Shown here one piece after another: positions 1 through 12,988 of a stretch of 64,000 bases of DNA (positions within the stretch are counted from its first letter, which is position 1; each line of letters starts with the position of its first letter). Origin of the DNA: Rhopalosiphum padi. Lineage: Eukaryota; Arthropoda; Insecta; Hemiptera; Aphididae. A model generated the notes under the pieces. The model did not search any database, was not told the DNA's origin, and saw only the letters and a program-made list of their open reading frames with translations. The position numbers and the translations under genes are program-made. Where the stretch lies: assembly GCF_020882245.1 (NCBI RefSeq), contig NC_083600.1:12214001-12278000 (forward strand), read 5' to 3'.

Positions 1-757
1 AATATGTTGGCTATAATATATACTGCAGCTCGCATAATATTATGAACCCGATGGAAACAATATCGTATATTAAATTGGACACAATAGAGCATAGACGGCT
101 GTTCGACAAACTGTTCGAAATTCAAATTGACGATTAAGAAAGGTCCGGATATGAATGGTGGACAAATGTAAATTCGGGAACGATTTATACATGCATTTTT
201 TCTTCGTGTTATTATTATTATTATTATTATCATCATCATTATCGTTATTATTATTTATGAGAAGCAGATAAGGAACGAAATTGATATGATAATGTTTGGT
301 GAGAAGCCGCGTGGAGAGGGGTACCGTGGTTCCGCAGATGTGGGGGGCCGTGCGGTGTGCGAGCGCCAAGACGGTACCGGCGGCGTCGGGACTGCCAGTC
401 AGCGCCGGTGCTGCGTGCCGAGATCAGTTCCCCCGAGAACACGCGTGCCCCCGTCGGTAGTCGAAGCACAGTAAAGCTTAAACGTTTCCAGAAATATTAA
501 ATAAAAGACGATTTTTATTTTTGTTGTTATTTTATTTTTTCGAAATTTGTTTTCAAAGCCGATTTATTACGTGAACATGTTGTGATTGAACGTTCGAATT
601 CCGACGGATTTTTTTTACGGATATTGAGCAATTATTGTTTTTAAGTCTTGACAAAGTTGTCCTCCTTGTCCACCGAAAAAATATCGTACTGTTTTACGCT
701 CGCATTTTTTTCGATTTTTTTTTTTAATTATTATTATTTCGCGTATATAAACCAAAA
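1..757 (+). promoter_or_regulatory. Upstream region / probable 5' leader of the PAR-bZIP gene
   Basis: No protein gene is supported here. Positions 200-255 are an ATT/ATC-rich simple repeat. Positions 300-470 form a GC- and CpG-rich patch in otherwise AT-rich DNA, as expected for an unmethylated promoter or leader exon. A TATA-like string (gcgtatataaacc) lies at 741-753, unusually close to the first in-frame ATG at 758. If it is a real TATA box, transcription would start near 770-780 and translation would begin at the second in-frame ATG (782). Otherwise the leader extends to the left. The role is inferred only from composition and position. Confidence 0.35.
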
Positions 758-3700
758 ATGTACGAAGCGAAGTGTATTGTAATGGACTACCAGCACCATA
801 ATGCTCAACTACAGGCGCAGACACAGCAACACCTACAGCAACTCCAATCTTTAGCTCCGGACTCGACCAGATGGAACCAGTACCAACAGTTTTGGCGACA
901 TCAGATGCTAATGAATGGTATTCAGTGTTTTATATGAACGATTATTATGTATTATGTTACGCGTTTTCTACAACTGCGGGACAGGTGTATCGTATTAAAT
1001 TTACTATGTTAATGCTACCATATACGCACAGCATAATATTGAACGCAGTTGAACATATGCGATGCGTTTCTGAATTTATGATTTTCATTATCCCCGTCAT
1101 ATATCTACATACTATATTTATTATAACTATTATTAAAATAACGTACGAGTATATATTATAATAATAGAATAATACATATTATATTATATTTATTTGTTGG
1201 GTAGTTGGGTGGGAAAAAACTCCGCCATATTGAATATTAAAAATCTCTATAAGTGTATTTTATAAAAAAAAAAGGTTTTATTATAATTATTAACGCATTA
1301 GTGTGAAGTACTCTTACTTAATACCGTCAAACTTCAAAGTATATATTATTGTATTTATATAAATTTATTATAAAAATTACAATCTAATAATAAATACTAA
1401 TTTATTTTATTATATTTATTTTCCACACTATACTGGAGAGAAAAATAAAGTAAATTCCAATATTGTTCATTTAATGATGACTAAATTATATTATAGTTTA
1501 TGATATCCATGTTACACCATATTGATGGATAAGTTTTTGTGGTCACGTACACCACGTTTCAAACCTCAAGGTGACATTTTTAAGGGTTAAACATAAAAAA
1601 TTTACTAAAGGTCGACAGTGCGATAAGTTATCATTTGCGTAACAAAAAAAGTTTTTGTTAGTGAACGATTTGATTATTTATCTATCAGCAAATGTAGATA
1701 TTTTTTTTTTTCATTTTGCTGGTAACATTAGGTAACACATCAAATGTATATTTTTTTCCAAAGCTATAATCCAATAATGTTATCAACATAAATACACCTT
1801 TGAAAAAATGAAACCATATTCATTAAACTACATTATATACGAATACTATAAAAGAAAGAAAAAATTGAAAAAGAACCGATGAGTTTCTTTCGCAACGAAA
1901 CGAAACAGATGATAATATTGTATCGTCACATTTTGAATACCCAAAAGTGAAATGTCTGTAAAGACGACCTTGAAAGAGACGCACACCACTTTCTATTCGA
2001 TTCTCGAGCGCACACGTGATTAAGCTTTCATAATGAACAACAATACATTTGGGTCATTACAAATGATTTTCTTCTCTTCTACAACCCCTACTCGCCATGT
2101 TATTTATTATACGTCCGTGTACACCATACATGCAATAATATATTAATATAATTGTACGTCGCGACAAATTTATTGAGATTCGAGTGAATTATCCATGAAC
2201 GCGGGCGAGCAGCACATTTCCCGCTGCAACTAAACTGAATATATGAAAGTAAACACGTCTTATTCACTATTTGTGTAGATACACTTATCGCCTTAAAAAA
2301 CGAATAAATAGTAACGTACAGAGTGTCATATTATCTCGGCTAACGAAATTTATTGTAATTTATCTTTGAATTACATTTACTGAAGTTTCTAATCCGTTCG
2401 GTGTTTACATTGTTCGAGATTATTAAATAGATATCACTTGTGATCATAAAAAAAAGAATATAGTAATAACAATAAGCACTTAATGCGTTCGCCATGTAAA
2501 TGTAATAAAAATTTTTTTTTTCCCATTCCCTGCGTAAAAAATATTCACACCTTCACAGTGACACGTGTAGTTGTTCAGTTATTTATTCTAAATCCGTTGG
2601 ACTTTCTGCCGACAATTATTCTATGATATGCCGTTTAAAAAAATATATACATATATACACGGTATATGCACGCACTTTCAATTTCAATGGTCAGCTAATT
2701 ACTTTTGTATAATACATAATATGCACATGAGAACGTCCTTAACGAATCTTAATGAGTGAAATTCGAAAGTTTTATAATCGTCATTAATGATCGCAGGGAT
2801 TTTAAGACGCTAATCAATTTATTTATTATTACACAATATACATTTTATGATGTACGCATACACGTTATTCTCTCGATGTATTTTTTATTCATATGCTTTT
2901 CACACCTTTGTCTGGCCAATAAATGAAAACAGAAAGCGATATTTAACACTGCGACAACAAAAGCAAACCTATTACCTATATAATAATATATTCGCTCACG
3001 TCAGAACGCGTATAGAATAAACGTTGTAATGTATATGCGTGTATGTGTGTGTAGATGAGTACACCTCTGGTTTTTTTGATTTTTTTCTTCTCCTATAACG
3101 GCTCATACTCAACGGATACGATAATATTAAATTATATATAGGTTTTTTGGAGACTTTAACGATAGACCACAAATGCAAAAATACTATTGAAAAGTATACC
3201 TGTATTATTATGCGGTTTTTTTTTATATTTGTAGTCACGTGCAGAAATAACGTTAAATTCGAACAGTATTTCGCTGTAGTCATATATTACTGCACGCCAA
3301 GGAGCCAGCCGACTGTATTATCTACTTTCACTTGCGCGTCGTTCCGTTATTTCCGGGGTAGCCTGTTTGTTCGACCGGTTAGCGCCTTAAAGAAAGAAAA
3401 AACAAATCAACGACGTGGGCATAGAATAAACTACATTTTTTTTTCATTTCGTTTGTTTTCTCAAGATCGATATTACTGGAATAGAAATTACAAATTACTT
3501 TTCGACGATAATGTACAACACGTATATTATGTAGACGCGAGGATATATAATATAAGTATTATATTATATTTATCATAGTAGCACTTTATTATAATACTTA
3601 TTATTTGTGATTTTTCTTTTATTATGTTTGATATCTAACATATTTATCTCCAATTAGAATAATATTATATATATACCAAGATTTTGTTTTGAACTCTACT

Positions 3701-6700
3701 CCGGACGTCAATCATTTTTTAAACTCTTCAATCGTAATAATTGGCGTTTGCAATAATTAAATTAAATTCTGTTAAACGAAACCCGAACGTATAGTAATAT
3801 TTAAAGCGGAATACTTGACGACTGTCAATGTGACATATATGGATGGCAAAATACTCATCTACATTTTTCTGTTTATATACTTAGCAATGTGTAGCTGCAC
3901 GTATAGATATATTGTAATATCGGGATAACGCTGCACGCGCGGGCAGCGTAAAATAATATTTATAGCTATGCCCTGGTGGTGTATATAATATAATATTATG
4001 CCTATTATACGATTTCCCCTGTCGCGACCAACACGCAAACGCAGTCACTTTTTAATAATAATAAAAATAATACACTTAAAATATTCGTCTTTCTATATAC
4101 ATTATCCGACGACGTTGTCATCATAATATACGTCGAGATTCGATCGTGCCCGTGCGTATACGCGCGTGCATATATAAATATTATATATATATATATGTAT
4201 GTATGCGTGTATACATTTACTTAGAAATGGCCGCCCACCACGGACCTGCAGCACACAGTCGTCTGTGATATTGACGATTCCGTCACCGCAAAAGTGAAAG
4301 TGTTATTATTAATTTTTTTTCGTCTATAAATATGTGTATTTTTATATAGGTATATATATTTCGTTTATGCACGCGCGCGCCGGTATGTCCGTTAGTGTAT
4401 TTACGCACGCACACGCACTGCTAAAATATTATATTAGTCTACATCGTATATCCCCTCGGACGTCCGCTCGTAAATCGGTGCGCGTACGAAAACTCTCACT
4501 TTCTTCGCTTTATCTGTGTGCCCACGCGCGAAAACCAGAGCGCGAATCCCGCACCGTCCGGCTGCAGAGGCGGCGGCGGACAGTTCGGCCCGGTCTTCGG
4601 GATAAGCGGTAAAGATATTATTAAAAAATAATAATAATAATGTTTACCGCGCTATGTACTAATATTATAACGTTGTCGGCGTCGCGAACTTTCCGAATTG
4701 GTAGGGGGGGGCGGACGGACGCGGACGGCCGGCGGTTGAGTAATGTAATAAAACGCGGCTGCAGAAAATAACGGGACGTTCGTTTTTTTTTTCATTCGGC
4801 CGCCGGTGAGATGCGAGGGGAAGGTGACGGAGAAAGACGTTCGGTCGGTCTTGGTACGTTGGTCACACTATACCGCACGCGGCGGTGTGGCGCGACGGGT
4901 GAAAGTGAGATGGGAACCACTTTCGCCGGGAAATACCCGCTTGACGACGCCGACGCAACCGGTGTCCTTCCGGAATCCATGCCGCCGCCTTGCGTGATTC
5001 GTTTTTATTTTTTCCAATCTCCTACCGAGCCCGGAATCGTTATTAACAGTTTTTTTTTTCACTGCCGTCAGTAAATAGAAAACACAACGGTAAAAATAAT
5101 TGCCACGCGGTTCAGACTCTATATAGATATACTCGTCACGGCCGACGATATAATACCATGATATACCTATATATATATATATATATATACTCTCATCGTA
5201 TGCTTTGTACGTCCTTTATGCCTATGTATAAGACGCGCGGTCGCCATATACTCATGAAACGACACCCTCTGCGTATACAAAATTCGAACTCGTTGGGAGG
5301 CGAACGGCTTTTAAACACTTTTCCGGAAAATTGAATGCATTTGTACACACTTTGTACCTTCTGTGTATCGCCACTGATAGAAAAATAGGCGCCGGGTTTA
5401 ATGTTAAGTACCTACGGTTTTCTGTCGGTATAATATAATATAATAGCCGATTCATATAAGTACTAATGTTATAATAAGTACACACTACCAAATTAAAAAT
5501 AAATATGCGACTAAAATTATTATTTTTATAACAATTAAGTAGTAACGAGGTTCAATATTGAGTGGCACCAAAGTGACCTATATGGTATATATTATAATAA
5601 TTGCACCGCTGACGATGTTAACTACTTAAAAGTACATCGTTATACGACGTATTAACGTCGATGTAAATGTTACAATTAGGGACAAAAACATATAGTTTTC
5701 GCGGAGGGTGGCTAAGACACATTTTTACGGTGTATTTTTGAAAATGTTGACATGTGGCTATCCATTCTTGCCCATAATATTGTATTTTATATGATAGTTT
5801 TGTTGTTATCTACGAAGCTTCGTCCAGACAATATTGCAACTGTTGTGTTATTTAATTGTACATATTTGTATTGCACAATTTGAATTATTTATTTATTTTG
5901 ATGTAATTAAAACAATATATACCTAATATACCTACCTACTCGTTGTATTGTTATTAACGACTTCTTTATTTTGGCATTTTAATGACGAAGACGTATAAAC
6001 TACACACTCGATAACAATAGTTAATAAGTAATATTATGCTTAATAGCTATAATATAATATAATGATATATTTATATTGACGACTTGACATGTACTCGTGT
6101 ACGAAAATAATAACAATTTTTAGTGAAAATTACGAATGACGTGTATTTCTCACTTTGATCATTTTTTTGGATATCTAAAACCTGTTGGCCAATACTTTTG
6201 TGATCTAAAGCACATGATGATTTCGATTTTCACATATTGGCTTAACATAAAATAATTATGGCAACCTAAAAAACTATATTGACCAAAAAAACAAACAGCC
6301 ATATACCGAAGAAACTGGTGTTGATAAATGAGTGAAACGATATTCGTCATCCAAATTCCTAGTGAATTCGATATTTGCGTTACAAGTAGTACCTATAGTA
6401 TTTCTGTTCTAAAACTGGTTTGGATTTTTTTAGCGACGAAAAAAAATAAAGATGCGAGAAAGTCAAAAACCCATTGTTGACGGGCTAACGGATAATTTTA
6501 TACTTCCAGTTAACGCGAAAAAAAGATGTATAAAAAATATTTAATGATGATAATAGTAGCGACGTAGTTAAGTTCTTCGGGCCGAACGACTTGCTCTTCT
6601 GCAGAGTGTTGCGCAATCGGAATAATAATAATATTATATATCCGGACTCTCGAGCAGCACTTTCACTTCGCGCAAACTGCCGCCGCCGTAGTCTGCGAGT

Positions 6701-9700
6701 ACAGCATATAATCACATTATACTATATAATAATATAATACTGCACGCCGATATACCGCTACTATTAATGAACACTGCGAATCAGATAAAAAAATAAAATA
6801 AAACGTAATACGTGTTCGCGGACGATATATATTTCATTTTTCAGAAGAAACGCGCCCGACCGTTTCCGACCGGCTTTATCTAGACGGATTATCAGCAAAT
6901 AATATATTAAACAAATTAATGGAATTTGAATTTTCACACACGTTTTGACGCGATAATCTCAAAATTTTGCACACGCGTCGTCGACTCGAACGAAATCTAC
7001 TTTGAATAGAAAGTTTCGAATGGCCCGTGGGATATATTAAACACGGAATAATAAACAAGTAAACGTAGTGTAACGGTTGAAATTATTTATAAAATTTATT
7101 ATTATCGTTTGTACAATATTATTAATTATTATGTATATAGATACCGTTATAAACGGCACTGTTGAGTCTACACTTTCATATGCCGCCGTGTGTACTTATT
7201 ATTTGAACCTTTTAAAAAAAATACTAAACGACTTTATCCCAATCGGATGTATCCTGCAAAAAATATGGTATTTCGTTGCATATTATTATTATCATCGTCC
7301 AAACTAGTTTATGTTAATATTATATAGTTTATCACTTTGAAATATACCTAACCTTCGCATGCCAATTTCGTAAAATGGAAATTATATTTAGCTAATCTTA
7401 TAAACATTTTTCATTATTATATGCGCATAAGTTACGATGGTTTTTTTATTTATCGAAAAATTGACTGGCCAGTGACTGTCACCACTTGTAATTTACACCG
7501 CGTTTATTATATACGATATATTTTATAACATTAGCACTGTTTTCTAAATACCTAGGTAATTAATTATCGAGTAAATAAAACACTGCGATACTGCGATATA
7601 CTATAATGAATAAAGGTTATTAATGAATATTATATTTTAATAATAATATTACACACAGCAATCTTTCAACACCTGCAAGACTTGCACTGGTCAATGATGT
7701 TAAAAAATGATTGATAAATCCATCGTCTACCTCTGTAGTGTAAATATTAAAATATGTTTAATTTATACATCAAATTGAAACAAAATAATCGAATAAATTT
7801 ATTATGTGTGTAGATAATTATGATAATTTATGTATAATAAAATCATTCATCTATCAGTAATACGTCGAATCTATTTAGTTATACAGTCATCTCAGTCATA
7901 GTTCAACACTGATAAAATATAAAGTAATGCATAATTTCTGAATAAACTATTTTTTTTTGTAGATGGAGTCTGAATAATGATCGTTTATATACTATAATAT
8001 TTCATATAATTTTGTACACATAAAATATAATATATTATTAGTCCGTTTATAATTATAACAATATTAAACGTAGGTACTATACAACATCATCAAATATTAA
8101 TCAAATAAATACTTTTAGACAGTTAACGGTGGTACCATATATACCGAATGTGCCTAAAACGTGTTATAAATATTTAAAATAAATTTTACATAATATATCT
8201 CTCAATCTCTCATCAATGGTATATAATTCGGTAAGTAAACGGTAAAAATATTAAGTAAAATATGTATGCAATGCGATCTATTGTGTTACGAAAATAAGTG
8301 ATAAACCTATTTACATATATCGTATGCAAGTGTATCGGTATATAGTCGGTGAACAGCAGTGTAATAAGCGACAATGAATCCGCCACAGTATTCTAGTTAA
8401 TTTTATTTCAAAAATATTTTTGCCTTCACACTGTATTATCGACTCCAAGTGAATAATGTATAATTTCTCCAGTAATAAATGTCCGGATATTAGGGAAACA
8501 CAAGTAGGTACACCGGAGTATCAATACCCGTACATCGGTTTGATTTTCTGAGGATGAAAAAAGTAAATCGAATTACACACACACATAATAGAATATATTA
8601 TAATATACTGGGCGTCTACAGCGTTTCGATAGAGGGAGGAAAGTAAAAAGAGACAGACGAATCGGAAAAGCGCAGATTGATGTCTGAGAAATGAAGACGA
8701 AAGTGAAAACGAATCGTAATGGAAGCAAAAACGTGTCAAATCTGTTACGGCTTCCTACTTCCTGCATTACGAAACGATCACAACTGTACATGTTCAGGTA
8801 TAATACCTCTTCTTTAGTACCGCGGTAGCGGTGCAATTATCAGACCGGTAAATGTAGGTTTGTCCGCAGTCTCTCTTTGGTTCTATGTATTTTTCGCACA
8901 ATTGTATCTTATTGGTATATACATGCATAATAATTGTATCCACCTTGTTATTATTTCATTGTACCAAAACCAAAGCGCGTGTATCTCGTTAACGTTTTTT
9001 TTTTATTTATTATTATTTTTTTTTATGCGAGAGTGTTTTTGATGGCTTGGCCTGCGGTCGTTGGTTGTTTTTAATCATTTTTTTCTTCTGTAATCGACAA
9101 GGACGGTGGTTTTTTTTTTTAAATTTTTGTCGCCTTATGATAAAAATAAACAAATACACACATGTTATAGAAACTCTAAATAACCGAACTAATCTCGAGC
9201 GGAAAAAAAACGAATCATCTAAAATATATAATATATATTTAAGATTAAGATACATGTTATACCTACTTGAAGACGACAGTCTTGGCAGCGATAATTATTC
9301 CTGTATAATATTATATTAAGCAGAACATTAAATGTATGGTAAAAAAAAAAATTATTTTAGAACCCCCGCGTAGATTGATTCGACTATAAATCCATATTTT
9401 ACTTAATTCTACAATACTCGCCAACGATGCAAAAATGTTTAAAAGCGAATCGAAAATAGCATTTAAAAAAAAATACGATATTGTCGTTTAATTGCGTCGA
9501 ATAAGTACGGTGTTTAGCCTTGAGTGGTTATCCATCATTTGCTGATATAGTCGTTTGTAATGATATAAATCCATTTACGGCATTTCCTATATACTATAAT
9601 ACATATATAATATAATATAAATATCTATCAGACTACTCTATATTTTTAAAGCTGTCCGATAAGTATATACTATAACTTCGTAGATTCCATAAATTTCAAA

Positions 9701-12700
9701 GTTTTTTCCCGTATTGCATGATTGTATACAGAACAAAATTACAAAAATCTATGTCTATAAATCGGTTTTAAGTCTATACCATGAGCTGATTAATGAATTT
9801 CAATGACAGAACTAATGTGTTTTCATTGTATTCCGCTGTGTTTCCTGATTCAAGTTTCAGAAAGTCGATAATTATTCTCATCTTAAAAATCTCGTTTATT
9901 AATAATTGTATGCGTAAAACATATAAACATAATATTATACAATATGATGTACGTGATCGTTATAGTTTCAAACGGAGGTATACATCTTCCTCCCACATCA
10001 CGCTAATTCGTACAGTTTTTTAAATATTATTTTGATGTCTGTTGCTTTTTTAATTGTCAACTCGAAGTTACCTTGGATTACGCTGAAGGCCAATTCTTAC
10101 ACCGTTGTGATCCAAATACCGCATATTATTTCATTAACTCGTGTTCGAAAACGGCATTAATTAATCACCAATTTAGCTTTCTTTATACAATAAGACAATT
10201 AGTATTATTTTATGCTTCTGCTAACGAGGTTTTCACGGGTGATTTGTTTCGTTTTTCAGGTAAAGCTTGTGGAGTGCCCAGAGATGGCAATACCGATAAA
10301 AAAGAAGAAACTGAGCTTTTGTGGACTAACGTCGTAGAATCTCAGTCAGCATTTTTGGGACCGAACCTATGGGACAACAAAACCATACCATACGACAATG
10401 ACCTCAAGGTAATTATTTTGTCTATAATAGTCTAAATATATAAAATAAACTTGTTTTTCATATTAAATTTACTGATTTACCAAAACTCTATATGAATTGC
10501 GTTTATAAACACCGGTTAGATCATTATTATGATTTGTATGTATATATGTTATATATACCGTTTATATTACAAGACCAATCAGTAGTCATTATCTTCAGCA
10601 CTGGCGAAACGAACGTTTAGGCATTTATGATAAGCTAATAACTTATGTAATATTTACATCCATCACCTACTTTAATTCATAAAAATCGGATTTAAACCAC
10701 GCTTCACACCGCCACTCATCAGTTCGTTTCGTCACTATACGCACTTATACGTATAATACATGATATATTCAAAGGTGAGAAAGTAAATCATCGTTGTAAA
10801 TATTAAGCTTTAAGTTAATTAGTAAACAAACTACACTTTAAATTTTAAAATTAATACGGAAAAAAATATTGAGTTATAAAATTTAATAATTTTATTTGAA
10901 ACTTTCATCTGAGTCACACATATTCGTATAAAGTAATTAAAGACTTAAGTTATAAGAATATATCATGCGCGCAGGGCGGCCCATCGCGATTTCCCGTTTT
11001 CTCGCATTGGTGAATTCATAAAACGGGAAAACACAGTGGACCATCCCGCTGTATTGCGTACACTGTGCATGTACGTATACATATACGTATTATTTGTATA
11101 TATTATAATTGTGCCCGCGCGTATCTATAACCTTGTGACGCGTTCGGTTTCAGTATTGCGACCTCGACGAATTCCTGTCCGAAAACGGATTGCCAGTGGA
11201 AGGCGACCATCAGAACGGAACGACCGCGGGCAACGTCAATCCGGGCACCGTAGTGGCGGTCAACCACCAGGGTGGGCCCATCATGCCAGGCGCCAACAAC
11301 CGCTTGTCGTCGCCGCCGCCACCGGCTTCCATACATCCGATACAACACTTGCAGACAAATGGTGTGGCGGGCGTGGGCGTCATACTGACCAAGCGCGAAC
11401 CGTCTCCGTCGCCCAGCGAACCGCTCAGCCCGATCACCATAAACCCGGCATCACCAGCAGATTCAAGTGAGTTTCGTCTTAAAATTTTATACTTTATTAA
11501 TATATTGTTAATATCATAATATCATCGTTGCGAGTGTGCGGTGGAACGGCAAGAAAAAAAAAATATGAATTATAATTTAAAAAAAAAAATCCGATTTACC
11601 TAACCTATACGAGTTTATCATACCTATATGTTCTTCCTAACGCTGTCGCATTGATAATATTATGATTATGTAAACTGTATGACTCAATACATAACACAGT
11701 CATTACATATTATTATTAAACCCAGTCCTACGTGTACTTATGATGTGCGTTTTGTTTTTACAGCATTGTCGTTCGCGTCGTCCAGCAGAGACTTCGACCC
11801 GAGAACAAGGCCGTTTTCCGACGAAGAATTGAAGCCGCAGCCAATGGTAAAGAAATCAAGGAAACAGGTGAGAAGGGCCTCGTTAACTTGATTGGTTTAT
11901 TCATTATAATGTCATTATACCGCGAACTTAGTCGCGGTTCTAGTGACACCCCATTGACCATAATTTTTCATTAGTTTGTACCGGATGGGCTGAAAGATGA
12001 GAAATACTGGGCAAGACGTAGAAAAAACAACATGGCGGCAAAGCGATCGAGAGACGCGAGACGAATGAAAGAGAACCAAATTGCATTGAGAGCAGGGTTT
12101 TTAGAAAAAGAGGTACTTATTTAACTCGCACAATGGGACGATTATTATTAAAAGAGTACCTTTAAAGTTTATAAAATGCAGTAGGTTTGATAGGACGAAT
12201 TGATCAGACATTTAAAGTAGAATCTAAATAAATCTACTTACAATCTCATCTGGCCTATTTCAAAGTACCTATATTTTCAGGCATCTAATAATATTTGCCA
12301 ATATAGAATAATAATAACGCTGTATGAAAATCACTAAAACAATGTGCTGATTTCTCGTCGTTTTAAAAATCGAGTTACCACAACTAAGTAGGATTGAAAT
12401 AACAAATTAAAAAAAAACCATTATACCAAGTTATATTTCATTTATGATTTAATTAATCATGTTACATCACATTATACTCCATATAACCTAATAATTTATC
12501 ATCATTGATATAAATACCTATTAATTTATTTTCAATCTTGTAATTTGACACTATACGTATATGTATATATTATGATGGTGTACAGTGTACACTGTACCTA
12601 ATATTTAAATAATCAAATACATATTTTTCGTTGATCATTATTCATTACATTACTCATTAGGCTATTAATATAATTTACTCTGTTATTACTTAATTATTGA

Positions 12701-12988
12701 TATGTTGAACTATTTAGCGTTTTGTTTAAGACACCAAATCATCTCTATTAAACTGCTAATATACTCGACTCTAAACCTGTGTAGATTTACCTAAACTGTA
12801 TATTTAAATTTTTGGGTGGTTAATCGTATTTATGCTTTACTAACAAAACAACAAACCGATTATTAGTATAAAAATAATGAAATATGTATTCTTGTACATT
12901 ACAGAACATGGGCCTTCGACAAGAGATGGAACGTTTAAAGAAAGAAAATTTAGCACTCCGAGATCGTCTTTCAAAGTTCGAGATCTAA
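758..12988 (+). CDS. Pdp1: PAR-domain bZIP transcription factor (Pdp1/HLF/TEF family)
   Basis: Six coding exons join in frame: 758-917, 10260-10408, 11154-11466, 11764-11867, 11975-12112, 12905-12988 (stop TAA), giving 315 aa. Exon 1 encodes a Gln/His-rich N-terminus. Exon 2 has the family box around PNLWDNKTIPYDNDLK, followed in exon 3 by YCDLDEFLSENGLP. The PAR region (SSRDFDPRTRPFSDEELKPQ) is in exon 4. The basic region (KYWARRRKNNMAAKRSRDAR) is in exon 5, and the leucine zipper runs into exon 6, ending RLSKFEI. In the family, such factors dimerise on PAR/E4BP4 sites; Drosophila Pdp1 acts in muscle and growth and in the clock loop as an activator of Clock. Splice phases agree at every junction. 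Exons 2-6 are very secure. Exon 1 is supported by phase and composition only, and the start could be ATG 758 or 782. Drosophila Pdp1 uses several promoters, so other first exons are likely. Confidence 0.88.
4200..5060 (+). promoter_or_regulatory. GC/CpG-rich island inside the PAR-bZIP intron, candidate internal promoter
   Basis: This is the most CpG-dense stretch of the intron (for example around 4440-4600 and 4680-4960), set in AT-rich flanks. On the plus strand it contains strong donor-like sites, including cgccg|gtgaga with the GT at 4806-4807, as expected for a leader exon spliced to exon 2 at 10260. Alternative promoters inside long first introns are a known feature of Drosophila Pdp1. 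This is inference from composition; no transcript evidence is available. Confidence 0.35.
4640..4700 (+). CDS. Speculative alternative first coding exon, PAR-bZIP gene
   Basis: ATG at 4640 opens 20 codons (MFTALCTNIITLSASRTFRI) followed by one base and a donor (attg|gtaggg) at 4701. It ends in phase 1, which is what the acceptor at 10260 requires, and it lies in the GC-rich island. The chance of a matching phase is about one in three, the donor is only moderate, and I recognise no homology for the peptide. Kept as a candidate only. Confidence 0.15.
5166..5188. repeat. TA dinucleotide microsatellite
   Basis: An uninterrupted run of alternating T and A within the PAR-bZIP intron. It is likely length-polymorphic. 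No other function is visible. Confidence 0.8.
8719..8797 (+). CDS. Speculative alternative first coding exon, PAR-bZIP gene
   Basis: ATG at 8719 opens 26 codons with a cysteine-rich end (CQICYGF...NDHNCTCS) plus one base, then a donor (tcag|gtataa) at 8798. The phase is 1, matching the exon-2 acceptor at 10260. The upstream 100 bp is purine-rich and less AT-biased than its surroundings. No homology was recognised. It could equally be chance. Confidence 0.15.
10599..10737. repeat. Short inverted repeat in the PAR-bZIP intron 2
   Basis: The string gcgaaacgaac at 10604-10614 is matched on the opposite strand by gttcgtttcgt near 10722-10732, giving terminal inverted repeats of about 11-14 bp around roughly 110 bp. 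The size and form suit a small non-autonomous DNA element. No target duplication could be assigned. Confidence 0.3.

Larger units (their letters stand above)
918..10259 (+). other. Large first intron of the PAR-bZIP gene
   Basis: A 9.3-kb intron separates the Gln-rich first exon (donor gtattc at 918) from exon 2 (acceptor tttttcag ending at 10259). It is AT-rich apart from a GC island at about 4200-5060, and has a TA run at 5166-5188. I see no conserved coding exon apart from the two speculative alternative first exons listed separately. The open frames inside it have repetitive, unbiased composition and look like chance frames. Confidence 0.6.

Noticed and set aside
3147..3578. 143-codon open frame in the PAR-bZIP intron
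   Set aside because: AT-driven composition, no motif, no codon bias; looks like chance.
11036..11470. Long plus-strand frame overlapping PAR-bZIP exon 3
   Set aside because: It is another frame of the real exon; the frame used (YCDLDEFL...) has the conserved family motif.
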